Positions 23,954 through 32,500 of a DNA stretch of 64,000 nucleotides are shown piece by piece (the first letter of the stretch is position 1; each line of letters opens with the position of its first letter). The position numbers were made by a program, and so were the translations under genes. The stretch comes from a virus. The notes under the pieces are model-generated. The model saw only the letters and a list, made by a program, of their open reading frames with translations, searched no databases and was not told where the DNA came from. The stretch is taken from positions 1 through 64,000 of the IMG/VR virus record IMGVR_UViG_3300010354_000051; one strand, 5' to 3'.

Positions 23954-24907
23954 TCAGAAGTCCAGATTCAGGTCGTCCTCATTCACTTCCTCTTGGCGAG
24001 AAAGGATCAGAGCACAGCGAATCCGAGTCTTGCCGTCAGTGGTGACTGTACGGTCCTTGATAGTCAGAACTGCAGGCTTTTCTTCACTGATCTCAGGCTG
24101 AGTAGCAAAGATAGAGCGGAGGGTGCTGTGGCACCAGCCTTCAGCAGTCAGACCGTCATCAGGATAGTTCCTGATAGTCATACGGAACGTTTGACCGTAT
24201 GTGGTGTTGACGGGGCGATAGGAAATCACCTCGTAGTTGACATCAACAGCCAGGTCTTTGAAGTCAAACTCACCATCGGCGTTAGAGCGGGAGTTACCAG
24301 AACCTTTCGGCTTGGCTTCCTGCACCAGAGGAGCGAGATCCTCCGGCTTTTTCTTCAGCATGCCGTTCAGGACTTTGACTTCAGGAACGTTCTTGTAGTC
24401 AGCGAACCGAACGGCGACGGGGAGAATAACCTGGCCAGATTCATCCTCCTCGTCTACGCTCACCATGAGCGAAACATCACCACCTCTGCCCGAGAAGTTG
24501 TACTGAGCGAACTCAGCTTCCAGGGTGATAGGCTGGCCATTGACCGTGACAGTCATGCCTTCCTTGGACAGGGAAATGGGGATGTAACGAGGACCCCATT
24601 GGATGTAAAGAGAACCGGGTGAAGTACCCTCCACATCTTCAGCCCCGGCTTTGACAACCGGACCGAAAAGTCGGTTGTAGATGCCGTCTTCAGCCTTAAT
24701 AAGGAAAGTGTTTTCCTCAAGGGGGAGATCTTCACCGGTCAGAGCCATGAAGACTTTGTCCAGGTTCTGTCTCATAGCGCGAGGAAGATTCGCGTTAGGC
24801 AGAGCAGTGTACTGGGAGTCGTAGGTCCGGCCGGCGAGAGAAGCCAGGTCGGGGCTAGCCGTACCCACTTCAATAGTGGTTACGGTATAGGCGGTTGTTG
24901 CAGGCAT
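23954..24907 (-). CDS. Putative single-stranded DNA-binding protein (OB-fold)
   Basis: 317 residues. The last ~90 residues before the tail (VNYEVISYRPVNTTYGQTFRM, AEGWCHSTLRSIFATQP, KPAVLTIKDRTVTTDGKTRI) have the strand pattern of an OB-fold with the '.G..Y.L' core. The protein ends in an acidic tip with a terminal Phe (VNEDDLNLDF), like the C-terminal tips of SSB proteins that recruit partners. The N-terminal ~190 residues are beta-rich and unrecognised. Its own strong terminator suggests high-level separate expression, fitting an SSB, and it neighbours nucleotide and replication genes. A structural protein is the alternative. The call is an inference from fold pattern, tail and context. Confidence 0.42.
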   Translation of the reverse strand: MPATTAYTVTTIEVGTASPDLASLAGRTYDSQYTALPNANLPRAMRQNLDKVFMALTGEDLPLEENTFLIKAEDGIYNRLFGPVVKAGAEDVEGTSPGSLYIQWGPRYIPISLSKEGMTVTVNGQPITLEAEFAQYNFSGRGGDVSLMVSVDEEDESGQVILPVAVRFADYKNVPEVKVLNGMLKKKPEDLAPLVQEAKPKGSGNSRSNADGEFDFKDLAVDVNYEVISYRPVNTTYGQTFRMTIRNYPDDGLTAEGWCHSTLRSIFATQPEISEEKPAVLTIKDRTVTTDGKTRIRCALILSRQEEVNEDDLNLDF

Positions 24908-24968
24908 TAAGTTAGTCTCACTAGTTGGGTGGGAAAGGGAGTTTCAGGGTCCCGTTCGCCTCTGAAGC

Positions 24969-25253
24969 TTAGCAAGATTTTTCCGAGTGGAGAAAGGCCT
25001 GAGCTTCAATCCGGATCGAGTAAAGTTGCGTGCTTATGGGATTTAGAGGGCAGAGTGGCGGAATGTACAAAATTAGGAGATTTCCCACCCACAGCTCTTT
25101 TTCGAACGGGCATTTTGCCGGGATGAAGTTTATCCAAGCCTGGGCTAGTTCGGGTGTCCAGCGAGTCGGCTTTAGCCAAGGTACACTGAACTGAGGCAAT
25201 TTCGCAATAAAATTTAACCAGCGAGCGGGCGGGCGAGCTTTTTTGCGCGTCAT
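24969..25253 (-). CDS. Possible small hypothetical protein
   Basis: 94 codons in the 351-base gap between the collar fibre gene and the putative SSB gene, starting 5 bases after the fibre stop. The first part (MTRKKARPPARWLNFIAKL, then PELAQAWINFIPAKCPF) reads like a basic, Trp-rich protein; the second part is less convincing. No family is recognised and no ribosome site is clear. No other frame covers this gap and no hairpin is obvious. It may instead be a leader of the downstream gene. Confidence 0.35.
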   Translation of the reverse strand: MTRKKARPPARWLNFIAKLPQFSVPWLKPTRWTPELAQAWINFIPAKCPFEKELWVGNLLILYIPPLCPLNPISTQLYSIRIEAQAFLHSEKSC

Positions 25254-25258
25254 GCCTG

Positions 25259-28200
25259 TTATGAAATTCTCATTATATAGGCCAGGGCGTAGTATGGCGG
25301 GCGATTTTCCACCGGATCGGTGTTTAGTTGATTACCGGCAGAGTCAATCGGGGTGCCGCTAGTACCCACGTTAGGCTCTCCAGTAGCTCTTTCCAACACA
25401 TAATCACGTCTGGTTTGCTCATCTCCTGAACCGCCAGTTCCGTTGGCAGAAATGTGTTGGGTAGGAGCTTGACCCAACTCCGCTTTAGCAGTTTCATTAC
25501 CCTGATAACCATTCGTAGAGGCCAGGAAGTGTCTGTGGTCGGGGAGTTGATTCGGAGACAAGGTGACCGAATCGGCACCACCCAGATCGCCCAAGTCGTA
25601 CAGATTACCAGCACCGACGATAAATCTGTCAAGAAGGTTAGGGGTATTGTTGCTTCCGTTACAAAGAGCCCAACCATTAGGTACATTTACCCCAGACCAC
25701 ATGATAATACCGCCAATTGGTATCGCTGCATTTACATAGTTAGCTATGGCTTTTTCTGTGGGCAGTTTAGAATCAGACGGGGATTGAGAATTTATCGAAG
25801 TGACAATGGCCTCTGCAGCTTGGCCATTCAAACTCCCCAACTTGAGCGAGGAGAAAGCTACCGGATCGTTGTTGAGTGGTAAGCCGGTACTAATCTCAAA
25901 CTGGGTTACGTTGTCGGTAGGGTCATTAGGATCGCCACCTGGCAACTCAACAGAAGTAGTAGTTACTGCTATACCGTTACCGCCAGAAATACTGCTGTCA
26001 AACCTCACATCGAGTTCTTCAGCCAGATCGAGGGCAGTTACCACGGCCTTATCAGCTACGCCAGAGGCCGAGCCATTCTTCGCCCCTCTGATGATTGACT
26101 TATCGGCTAGCTGAACCAAACCTGCTCGAGTTTTGGTAGAGTAAGACGCTGGGGGATTGTTGCTAGCAACAATATCGCCAGTGGTTAAAGACTTGAACTG
26201 GGTGTCATTGCTGAAGAAGATAGTGGTGTCGTTGCCGAACACAACCCTGGAACCGTCATCGAGCAACAGTGTGTTCCGAATAATAACATTGTTCAGAACT
26301 TGGTTGGTTAGACCTTCTTGCTCGCCTTGGGCGCTAAGAGGTATCGAGTACTGTTCGCCAGATCTCAGGTCGAATACAGTCGTACCGAGGTAGAAATTAC
26401 CCTCTTCGTTCATGCCCGTGGCATAAATACGGCCACCGCTTTCCTCAACCAAGATCTTGCTAAGGGCAAAATCCCTCTCAAGAGGCTCGCCTTGGTACTG
26501 GGGGAGTGCGGTGTCGTAATTCAAATACCCGCTCCATTCCCAGGTATGGCCCGAGGCTCGGATTACGGACGGTCGACGTAGACCGACACGGATGCCAGTA
26601 GATTGTACGCTGCTGGAGGTTTTTAGTGAGATCGGGCTTACGGAAGGAGCTAAGGCCGCGCTTAGCCATACACCAGGGCGGCTTCTGAACTGCTCTAGAG
26701 CGACTTTGGTGATGCTGCTGGTTGGGTCTTCACTAGACTCGGGGTAGTCGTAGTCGGAAGCAGGAGCTAGCTGGCCATTGAACACAGTTCGAGCAGCCGA
26801 GCCTAGAGTTAAATAGGTTACATACGCACCATCTTTGTTGACATTGAAAACGTCTCGGTATGTCTGGACGGAAGTCAGGGTGAACGGGTCGGAGTTATTG
26901 GGGTTGAGTGGGTAACCAGCCACACCCTCCTGTTTCTCCAGAATATAGAATGGCTGGGGTTTTCTCAACCCTTTGGTCTTTGTAAAACCTTCCAGCACTA
27001 CCCGATAAACTTTTTCTTCAGCTTTACGCTTATCCGTCGCACGAACAATCTTAATCGAAGACTGATCGAACATCAGGTCTAGCGCGGCATAGACCGCATT
27101 GCTGCCTGTCGGGTTGGTTAGAAGTTTATAACGGAACGCATAATCAAACCGCTTCAGCAGATAACCATCATTGTCGGCATCGGTCGATTCTTCAATAATA
27201 CCACCAGTTGTTACAGGGATGTACCAGCTACCCGAGCCGGTAACCAGATTGCCCTGGTCGTCATACTGTTGGGGGGTTGGATCCCACACGAAGATCTTCG
27301 AGCTATCGTCCAGATTGGCAAAGCCGGTGGTAGTTGGGTCGGGAGCTTTTAGGTTGCCTGTGTACAGGATGCTATTGCCCAGTTCATCAAATCCGCCGAC
27401 AAAGATCCTCTTTCTGTTGACTTGGTTCGGGCCGCCAGAAAGCTCCCAAGTCGTGCTGTTGATCTTCCTGGTGTAGGTGAATTGGCCAAAAGCAGCATCT
27501 TGAGCCGAGGGCGGATTGGTTAGAGAGAACTGCGAAGTGATGTTCGAGTTACGGACGTAAATTCGCAGAGTTTCAGGAGCGGTATTGTTGACAGTTTTGT
27601 TGACAACGGTATAGGCCAGAGTCTTGCTATAGTCAAGTGCCAGACCGGTATTGATCTGAGAGTCTTCCAGGGTGGCAGCATGGCCATTGGACAAAGCGGT
27701 ATAGCTCAGGGGCAGGGGTGGAATAATCTCGGTGATTCTCGTGCCGTCATAGCCTGAGCTGGTAGTGCGCTCGTCTTGACTGAATGACTTTGACTTATAC
27801 CCAATACTGCGAAGAGAAATATCGCCGAAGTCCGAACAGGAGTTGGTGATGGAAAGGTCGGCACCATTCTCAGATACGAAGTGATCGCTGTTGCCGATAC
27901 AGAAGACAGAGACGATTTGAATAGTCGAATCGTTAGAACCTCTGATGCCGAAGTGACGATATTTGAACAGGTCGTTAGCGCAGGACTTGTAAACCTTACC
28001 TTCACCGGTGTCTTTGTCCGTTGGAGGGTCGAGGGAATACGTGCCGGGGTTAAAGCATTCCGGGTCGGTCTGCAGAGATACTTGGGTGAAGTTGGCAGTA
28101 ACCATTGACTTGAATCCGCCAACCCGAGACCCGTCTGCCCACAAACCGTTTAGACCGAAGATTGAGCGGACGGTACAGTTAAGGACGTAGGGGGAGGAGG

Positions 28201-30487
28201 ATCGCGTGCTGTTTACGTCGGGCAGCGGCCAGCGAGCAGCGCCGGGGTAAGTGATGGGGGAGTTTGGCCTACCGTCACCACCAGCAACTAGCAACCCGGT
28301 CAGGTTCTCTTCAATATCCTGGGCTCGGTTCGAGCCGGTAGGAGCTACTATGGTCGTTTCTGCAGGGATGGCTTCCAGGGCTTCCGAGCCCCAGTTATCC
28401 ACATCTTTGAGTAGGCTGGTTAGTTTGGCATAGTATGAGATTTCAGACTGGTCACCAGCTATTTCCGCTTGAGAAGCGAAATCTACGCTAGTCACAGTGT
28501 TGTGAGAGCGGAGGTATTGCGGGTTGTCAGTGAAGGTCAGCAGGGACAGATACGTGCCGCCAGTAACTTTAAAGATTGCGGTGCGTTCAGTCTGAGCTGC
28601 GTCCTGGCCCGGAGTTAGGGCAGGAACGTACATCGGCCTGATCCGTACTTTTCTTAAGTCGGTTCCGTCTACGGAGATTCCTCGGGGGATGATAATACCG
28701 CCGGTTACCGGGTTTACTGCAGACAATCTGTCGTAGTACAGGTCGTCTCCCGATGCAAAAGTGCCCTGGACATATTCCAGAGTCAAGACCCAGTTTGGGC
28801 TAGACAGGGAGATTTTTTCAAGACGGGTGATGTTGCCCACACCACCCGACTCGCTATACAGAACTCGACCTAGGTTGATCGGATGAGGAGGCTGGGTAGA
28901 AGTCGCGTTATTGCTATTAATTGTGATGTGGGTATATCTCGACCCTTGGCTGACTGACAGAATGCTAAACCCGGCGCTCAGCCTTTGGAAAAGACCAGTG
29001 CTGGTTGTCGGGCTTAGGGTGGAGGAGTTGCCCGGAGAGTTGTCGACATAATAGTCGCCAGGAGCCAACTCAATCATCACTTTGTCGTAACGATCGTTGT
29101 TAGAGCCGGCTCTGAACGACTCACGATCACCTTCAATCAGGGCTCGTTCCAGGGTACGGAAGGGACGCTTATCATCAAAACCGTTATTCTCAATCGAGTC
29201 GTCACCGATCGTGCAATCGACGTAGATTACATTTCTGGTGGTGATTGACGGGCTGGTGTTATAGTCCCGGTTGCAGCGAGCCGCCCCGCCTACATAAATC
29301 AGGCTACCGTCACCAGTTGCGTAAAGTGCTACTTTTTCATTGTAGTTTTTGTAGCATTTGCCTACGGTCGGATTGGTAGTAGACGGCTCGAAATCGTAAA
29401 CGCCGGGGGACGAGTCGGGGTATTGGAAGGGCAGGGCGGCACCGTCCGGGCATTCCAGAGCTGTCTTATCACCGATGAATTCACGGCCACCGCAAGACAA
29501 GAACGTGCCCAGGACCGGATTGCAGTCGGAACCGGGGGCTTCCTCAAACTTCCATTGACCGCTAGCGGCATGGTAAAAGATCTGAATGTGCGCGTCTCTG
29601 ATGTTGACGATCCAATCGTCGGCAGACCCGTTTAGGTTTTCTTCGCTTACCGGGTTGATTCGGAGAATCAGCGGATAGCTGTTGAAGCTACCGCTAATGT
29701 CAACAATAGCAAATCGGTCTGAATCGGATGGGGATTCAGGTAGAGTGACAACAATGCTACCGCTGCTCGTATCGGCAATTACCCTATCCCATACTTTAGC
29801 CGTATAGCTCGAGCTTTTGACGCTGGTATTGACTAGGTTTTTCGGATAGGTATTTAAATTACCGATAAATACGTTGGGCCTCAGGTCGACATAACCAGCT
29901 CCGACTACGTCATTAGTGAGCGAGTCGGTTGCCAGACCGTCAGCAGTCGTATTCAGGGTGAGTTTGGCTAGGGGAATATGGGCAGTGGTTACACTCGGCA
30001 AAGAGTTGCCAATAGATAGAGCGACAGGCTCGGACGCAGAGATATTATCCAGAGCGCTGGCCTCATCCAAATAGATGTAGGACGTTGCGCCTGAGACCGG
30101 ATTCAGGATCTGGATGGTTTGTCTAGCCCAGGAGATCGGAGTACCGGCTCGGCTAATAACAGAGCCGGCTTCAACTGTAACCCCGATTCCGCTATTTACT
30201 GGCCGGACTGCCGGTGTGCCAGGAACCTGCACCGAGCTAGTTAGGCTGTCCCAACCTAAAACAATACCGTCATGGGCTAAGCGGCCAATACCAGTTTCTC
30301 TTTCTTCCCTAGGGTCGGAGATTTCCCAGTCCTTAATCTTATCTCTTTCGGCTATATCCCAACCGGCCTGATCAGGCTCGGAGTAAAAATCGGAACGGGC
30401 GGGTGCGGTAAACTTGTCGCCTTTCTGGACTTCGTTTAAATACGCACTACTAACGCTCTTACCGTTCTGAAAATCAATCTTATTCAT
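25259..30487 (-). CDS. Giant tail fibre with C-terminal collar domain
   Basis: 1742 residues. The N-terminal region (about residues 65-130, VQVPGTPAVRPVNSG, and so on) likely attaches to the virion. A long beta-rich body follows, with Gly/Ser/Thr/Asn-rich strands as in beta-helical fibres. The last ~155 residues contain the phage tail collar (PF07484) signature: GGIIMWSGVNVPNGWALCNG, then NLLDRFIVGAG, LPDHRHF and RPPYYALAYIMRI. Collar domains are found in short and long tail fibres and host-binding tips. It is the longest gene here. A GTTGAAAGC element lies 22 bases before the ATG and forms a 9-bp hairpin with bases just ahead of it. Receptor binding is inferred. Confidence 0.85.
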   Translation of the reverse strand: MNKIDFQNGKSVSSAYLNEVQKGDKFTAPARSDFYSEPDQAGWDIAERDKIKDWEISDPREERETGIGRLAHDGIVLGWDSLTSSVQVPGTPAVRPVNSGIGVTVEAGSVISRAGTPISWARQTIQILNPVSGATSYIYLDEASALDNISASEPVALSIGNSLPSVTTAHIPLAKLTLNTTADGLATDSLTNDVVGAGYVDLRPNVFIGNLNTYPKNLVNTSVKSSSYTAKVWDRVIADTSSGSIVVTLPESPSDSDRFAIVDISGSFNSYPLILRINPVSEENLNGSADDWIVNIRDAHIQIFYHAASGQWKFEEAPGSDCNPVLGTFLSCGGREFIGDKTALECPDGAALPFQYPDSSPGVYDFEPSTTNPTVGKCYKNYNEKVALYATGDGSLIYVGGAARCNRDYNTSPSITTRNVIYVDCTIGDDSIENNGFDDKRPFRTLERALIEGDRESFRAGSNNDRYDKVMIELAPGDYYVDNSPGNSSTLSPTTSTGLFQRLSAGFSILSVSQGSRYTHITINSNNATSTQPPHPINLGRVLYSESGGVGNITRLEKISLSSPNWVLTLEYVQGTFASGDDLYYDRLSAVNPVTGGIIIPRGISVDGTDLRKVRIRPMYVPALTPGQDAAQTERTAIFKVTGGTYLSLLTFTDNPQYLRSHNTVTSVDFASQAEIAGDQSEISYYAKLTSLLKDVDNWGSEALEAIPAETTIVAPTGSNRAQDIEENLTGLLVAGGDGRPNSPITYPGAARWPLPDVNSTRSSSPYVLNCTVRSIFGLNGLWADGSRVGGFKSMVTANFTQVSLQTDPECFNPGTYSLDPPTDKDTGEGKVYKSCANDLFKYRHFGIRGSNDSTIQIVSVFCIGNSDHFVSENGADLSITNSCSDFGDISLRSIGYKSKSFSQDERTTSSGYDGTRITEIIPPLPLSYTALSNGHAATLEDSQINTGLALDYSKTLAYTVVNKTVNNTAPETLRIYVRNSNITSQFSLTNPPSAQDAAFGQFTYTRKINSTTWELSGGPNQVNRKRIFVGGFDELGNSILYTGNLKAPDPTTTGFANLDDSSKIFVWDPTPQQYDDQGNLVTGSGSWYIPVTTGGIIEESTDADNDGYLLKRFDYAFRYKLLTNPTGSNAVYAALDLMFDQSSIKIVRATDKRKAEEKVYRVVLEGFTKTKGLRKPQPFYILEKQEGVAGYPLNPNNSDPFTLTSVQTYRDVFNVNKDGAYVTYLTLGSAARTVFNGQLAPASDYDYPESSEDPTSSITKVALEQFRSRPGVWLSAALAPSVSPISLKTSSSVQSTGIRVGLRRPSVIRASGHTWEWSGYLNYDTALPQYQGEPLERDFALSKILVEESGGRIYATGMNEEGNFYLGTTVFDLRSGEQYSIPLSAQGEQEGLTNQVLNNVIIRNTLLLDDGSRVVFGNDTTIFFSNDTQFKSLTTGDIVASNNPPASYSTKTRAGLVQLADKSIIRGAKNGSASGVADKAVVTALDLAEELDVRFDSSISGGNGIAVTTTSVELPGGDPNDPTDNVTQFEISTGLPLNNDPVAFSSLKLGSLNGQAAEAIVTSINSQSPSDSKLPTEKAIANYVNAAIPIGGIIMWSGVNVPNGWALCNGSNNTPNLLDRFIVGAGNLYDLGDLGGADSVTLSPNQLPDHRHFLASTNGYQGNETAKAELGQAPTQHISANGTGGSGDEQTRRDYVLERATGEPNVGTSGTPIDSAGNQLNTDPVENRPPYYALAYIMRIS

Positions 30488-30509
30488 GGAAAGCAGACTA
30501 TGCTATTCT

Positions 30510-30518
30510 GCTTTCAAC
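30510..30518 (-). promoter_or_regulatory. Recurrent element GTTGAAAGC in a hairpin
   Basis: Exact copy, 22 bases before the fibre ATG and one base after the upstream stop. Its GAAAGCAGA pairs perfectly with TCTGCTTTC ending one base before the ATG (9-bp stem, 9-base loop). Confidence 0.6.
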
Positions 30519-31028
30519 TCATTCCGCCCAAATGACCCGACCCAACCACTTCGGCATCGGACCATAAGAAGTCATTTCAACCAGTACAGAAGAGCCGAGA
30601 GAGGCATAGAGATCAATCGGATTGTCCACATTGGGGGTGTTGTCCGGGTTCCACAGGGACGGATTCCCCCAGTCCACTTCATAGTCGAAATATGAAGCGA
30701 ATGAGGTCAAGGGTTGCTGGACAAATCTCATTAGAATTCGGAAAGTCCTCACCGTGCGGTCTGGGGTGCTGAGAGGATTCGGTACGGGAATCGGCAGGTT
30801 TTCCGGATTGGTTACGTCCAGGTCGAGGTGATTGGAGGCGTACAGATTGCTGCCTAGTGGAATGCGAACACATGCCCCGCCTAATTCTACCGGTTCTGTC
30901 GACTCATCAAAAACCCAAACTCTGCCGTCAGCCTGATTGGTTGCAATCTCTCCGCTATCCCCATCGCCAATGAACGGCTCCTCATTGGGTAGGTTGGTTG
31001 TCAGAGACTGAATCGTAGCTTCGGGCAT
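30519..31028 (-). CDS. Small tail-associated protein, first gene of the minus block
   Basis: 169 residues from ATG 31028. A longer frame to 31130 would add an implausible hydrophobic leader running through the AT-rich intergenic region, and the recurrent GTTGAAAGC element sits 24 bases before 31028, so the shorter form is chosen. The opening (GDGDSGEIATNQADGRVWVF) follows the 'G.iAvNt.dGrlyv.d' pattern common at the attachment end of phage fibre and tail proteins. The rest is beta-rich (VRTFRILMRFVQQPL, SVLVEMTSYGPMP). It probably attaches to or chaperones the fibre encoded 31 bases downstream; this is inference. Confidence 0.65.
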   Translation of the reverse strand: MPEATIQSLTTNLPNEEPFIGDGDSGEIATNQADGRVWVFDESTEPVELGGACVRIPLGSNLYASNHLDLDVTNPENLPIPVPNPLSTPDRTVRTFRILMRFVQQPLTSFASYFDYEVDWGNPSLWNPDNTPNVDNPIDLYASLGSSVLVEMTSYGPMPKWLGRVIWAE

Positions 31029-31345
31029 GATGGCGAATTGACCTTCTGGAGGGCTTTCAACGCATAATTCCGCGCACGCCCCTACCCCTTGCTGTATTTT
31101 TAAAATAAAAAATAAAAGGAATATAGGCATTTAGGCTCTTAGGGGTAAATGACATGGAATTGGTCGCTTTCGGCCGAAAAATCGCCCAAAACCCTAGTAA
31201 AACCGTAGCGGTTTTTTGGGTCTGGTCTGTCTCACCCTGAAACCGCCGATACCCTAGCTGCTTTTTGACCCCCCTAAGTGCTTTTTAGGGGGGGCCTAAG
31301 TGTATTTTGAAAAAGCAGCTAGGCCCCCGGTAAAAGCATGGTAGG
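31029..31345. promoter_or_regulatory. Divergent intergenic region with palindromes and inverted repeats
   Basis: 317 bases separate the two divergent gene blocks, the longest non-coding stretch in the window. From left to right it holds the minus-strand element (31053), an AT-rich tract (31096-31126), the palindrome TTTCGGCCGAAA (31168-31179), a 7-bp hairpin AAAACCG-TAG-CGGTTTT followed by T (31199-31217), and then a nested set of perfect inverted repeats reaching into the next gene. Candidate roles are replication origin, bidirectional control region or insulator. No sigma-70 promoter is convincing. Confidence 0.7.
31053..31061 (-). promoter_or_regulatory. Recurrent element GTTGAAAGC
   Basis: Exact copy 24 bases before the ATG at 31028, heading the whole minus-strand block at the divergent region. 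Confidence 0.55.
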
Positions 31346-31372
31346 ATGGTAGAAAATACACTTAGGCCCCCC
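31253..31372. repeat. Nested perfect inverted repeats (14, 9 and 20 bp)
   Basis: Three perfect inverted repeats overlap. CCTAGCTGCTTTTT (31253-31266) pairs with 31310-31323. CCCCCCTAA (31269-31277) pairs with TTAGGGGGG (31285-31293). The 20-bp arm at 31289-31308 pairs with AAAATACACTTAGGCCCCCC (31353-31372). The middle hairpin lies inside the loop of the first pair, while the 20-bp pair conflicts with both, so alternative structures are possible. The last arm covers codons 3-9 of the plus-strand gene starting at 31346. Confidence 0.85.
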
Positions 31373-32494
31373 TTGAATCTGTCCCTCAGCCCTCTTGAAG
31401 ATCAGATAAATTATGCCGAAGAGGCCAGATCTCTGGATTTAGATAGTCTGGACCGGTACGAACTACTGAAAGTTGCCAATAGCTTCCGGGTTGTTATTAT
31501 ACTTTATTCGGAAAGGTTATCTAATTTGGCCACTAGACTGAGCGAAAAGGATAGCGAAATAGAAAGATTAAAAGAGGAGAATAAAAATCTGAGAGACAGA
31601 ATAAGCAAACTTGAAATACCCGACTTCATACCTAAAGAGCAGAAGATACAGGAGTGGCTAAAGGGCAGAGAGATAGAGTACGAGAGGGAGAGGATTAATA
31701 TGGAGAACAGTAAAATATTGGCTAGCGGAGATGTAGCAGTTAGACTGGGTGAAGTGCTAAAAGATAACAAATACGCTCCGCATGCTATTAATAGCGTGTT
31801 GAAAAAAACTCTCGTCGCTGCGGGCGAAGAGGTTAAGTCGGCAGTCAATACTGTACTTGAAGATCGTATTTCATCGGCTTACCAGCTTGGGTTTACATGG
31901 CAAACCCGCTCTTCTAAAAGGCCTTCTAGAGAGGCTACTTGTGTCAAGTTGTTGAGCAAGTGGGAGGCTGAGTATCAGATCGGCAAAGAGTACAACATTA
32001 ATTTCTTACCCGATCCGTCTGCTATCGCAGAAAGCGGGGATGGGGCAGTCTGTGCAGTGATAAATATGATTGTTGAGGCTCTGGGGGGCGAATTGGACCT
32101 GGGCATAGGGAAAAATAACTTCAACCGGCTGCAAAAAGCAATCCGAATTTACAAATCTTCACCGGTTAAGGTTCTTTCTCCTGCTCAGCCAGTGGGGGAT
32201 ACTCCCGTCGAGCTGTGCAACAAAGTATTCGGTCCGGGTCTCCCCGAGGAGGAGAAGGTGAAAGTCATCGCGACATTTGCAGAGAGACTGAGCAGGTATA
32301 AGTCGGCTAGTGAAATACCACCCGAGCTGATTAGAAAATCCTGCACTTTGTCCCGTCTGCCCGTCTTTTTCACTTGGGACCAGGCCCACAAGGACGCTCA
32401 CTCCCGCCTAAAAGCCCTGAAAAACGGCCATTACGACCATGAGTACAAGCGGTTGCTGGAAACCCTGGTCGTTGAAAGTAAAACAGAGGGGTAA
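31346..32494 (+). CDS. Coiled-coil protein at the divergent region
   Basis: 382 residues, not recognised. Residues ~60-130 form a strong coiled coil (LATRLSEKDSEIERLKEEN, then NLRDRISKLE). The remainder is mixed helical with basic patches (RSSKRPSREATCVKLLSKW) and a C-terminal HKDAHSRLKAL. It is the first gene of the plus-strand block and its codons 3-9 form one arm of the 20-bp inverted repeat. A DNA-binding or replication-initiation role is tempting from position, but no known DNA-binding fold is visible; a virion role is equally possible as structural genes follow. No clear ribosome site; the start is the only ATG before residue ~118. Confidence 0.6.
   Translation: MVENTLRPPLNLSLSPLEDQINYAEEARSLDLDSLDRYELLKVANSFRVVIILYSERLSNLATRLSEKDSEIERLKEENKNLRDRISKLEIPDFIPKEQKIQEWLKGREIEYERERINMENSKILASGDVAVRLGEVLKDNKYAPHAINSVLKKTLVAAGEEVKSAVNTVLEDRISSAYQLGFTWQTRSSKRPSREATCVKLLSKWEAEYQIGKEYNINFLPDPSAIAESGDGAVCAVINMIVEALGGELDLGIGKNNFNRLQKAIRIYKSSPVKVLSPAQPVGDTPVELCNKVFGPGLPEEEKVKVIATFAERLSRYKSASEIPPELIRKSCTLSRLPVFFTWDQAHKDAHSRLKALKNGHYDHEYKRLLETLVVESKTEG
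32471..32479 (+). promoter_or_regulatory. Variant of recurrent element (GTTGAAAGT)
   Basis: Eight of nine bases match. It lies in the last codons of the coiled-coil gene, 21 bases before the GTG start of the next gene. This is one of three candidate plus-strand copies. Confidence 0.45.
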
Positions 32495-32500
32495 TTTTGA

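Noticed and set aside
25600-25690. VPNGWALCNG in the collar fibre as another PEGW peptide
   Set aside because: This is the normal signature of the phage collar domain and is internal, not terminal; similarity is coincidental.
31029-31130. N-terminal extension of the 169-aa tail protein to 31130
   Set aside because: The added residues come from an AT-rich intergenic tract, and the GTTGAAAGC element lies at the normal distance from the inner ATG at 31028.
17000-32500. GTTGAAAGC as a standard -35 promoter box
   Set aside because: The start codon is usually 18-24 bases away, too close for a 17-base spacer, -10 box and leader; no consistent TATAAT is found at the needed distance.
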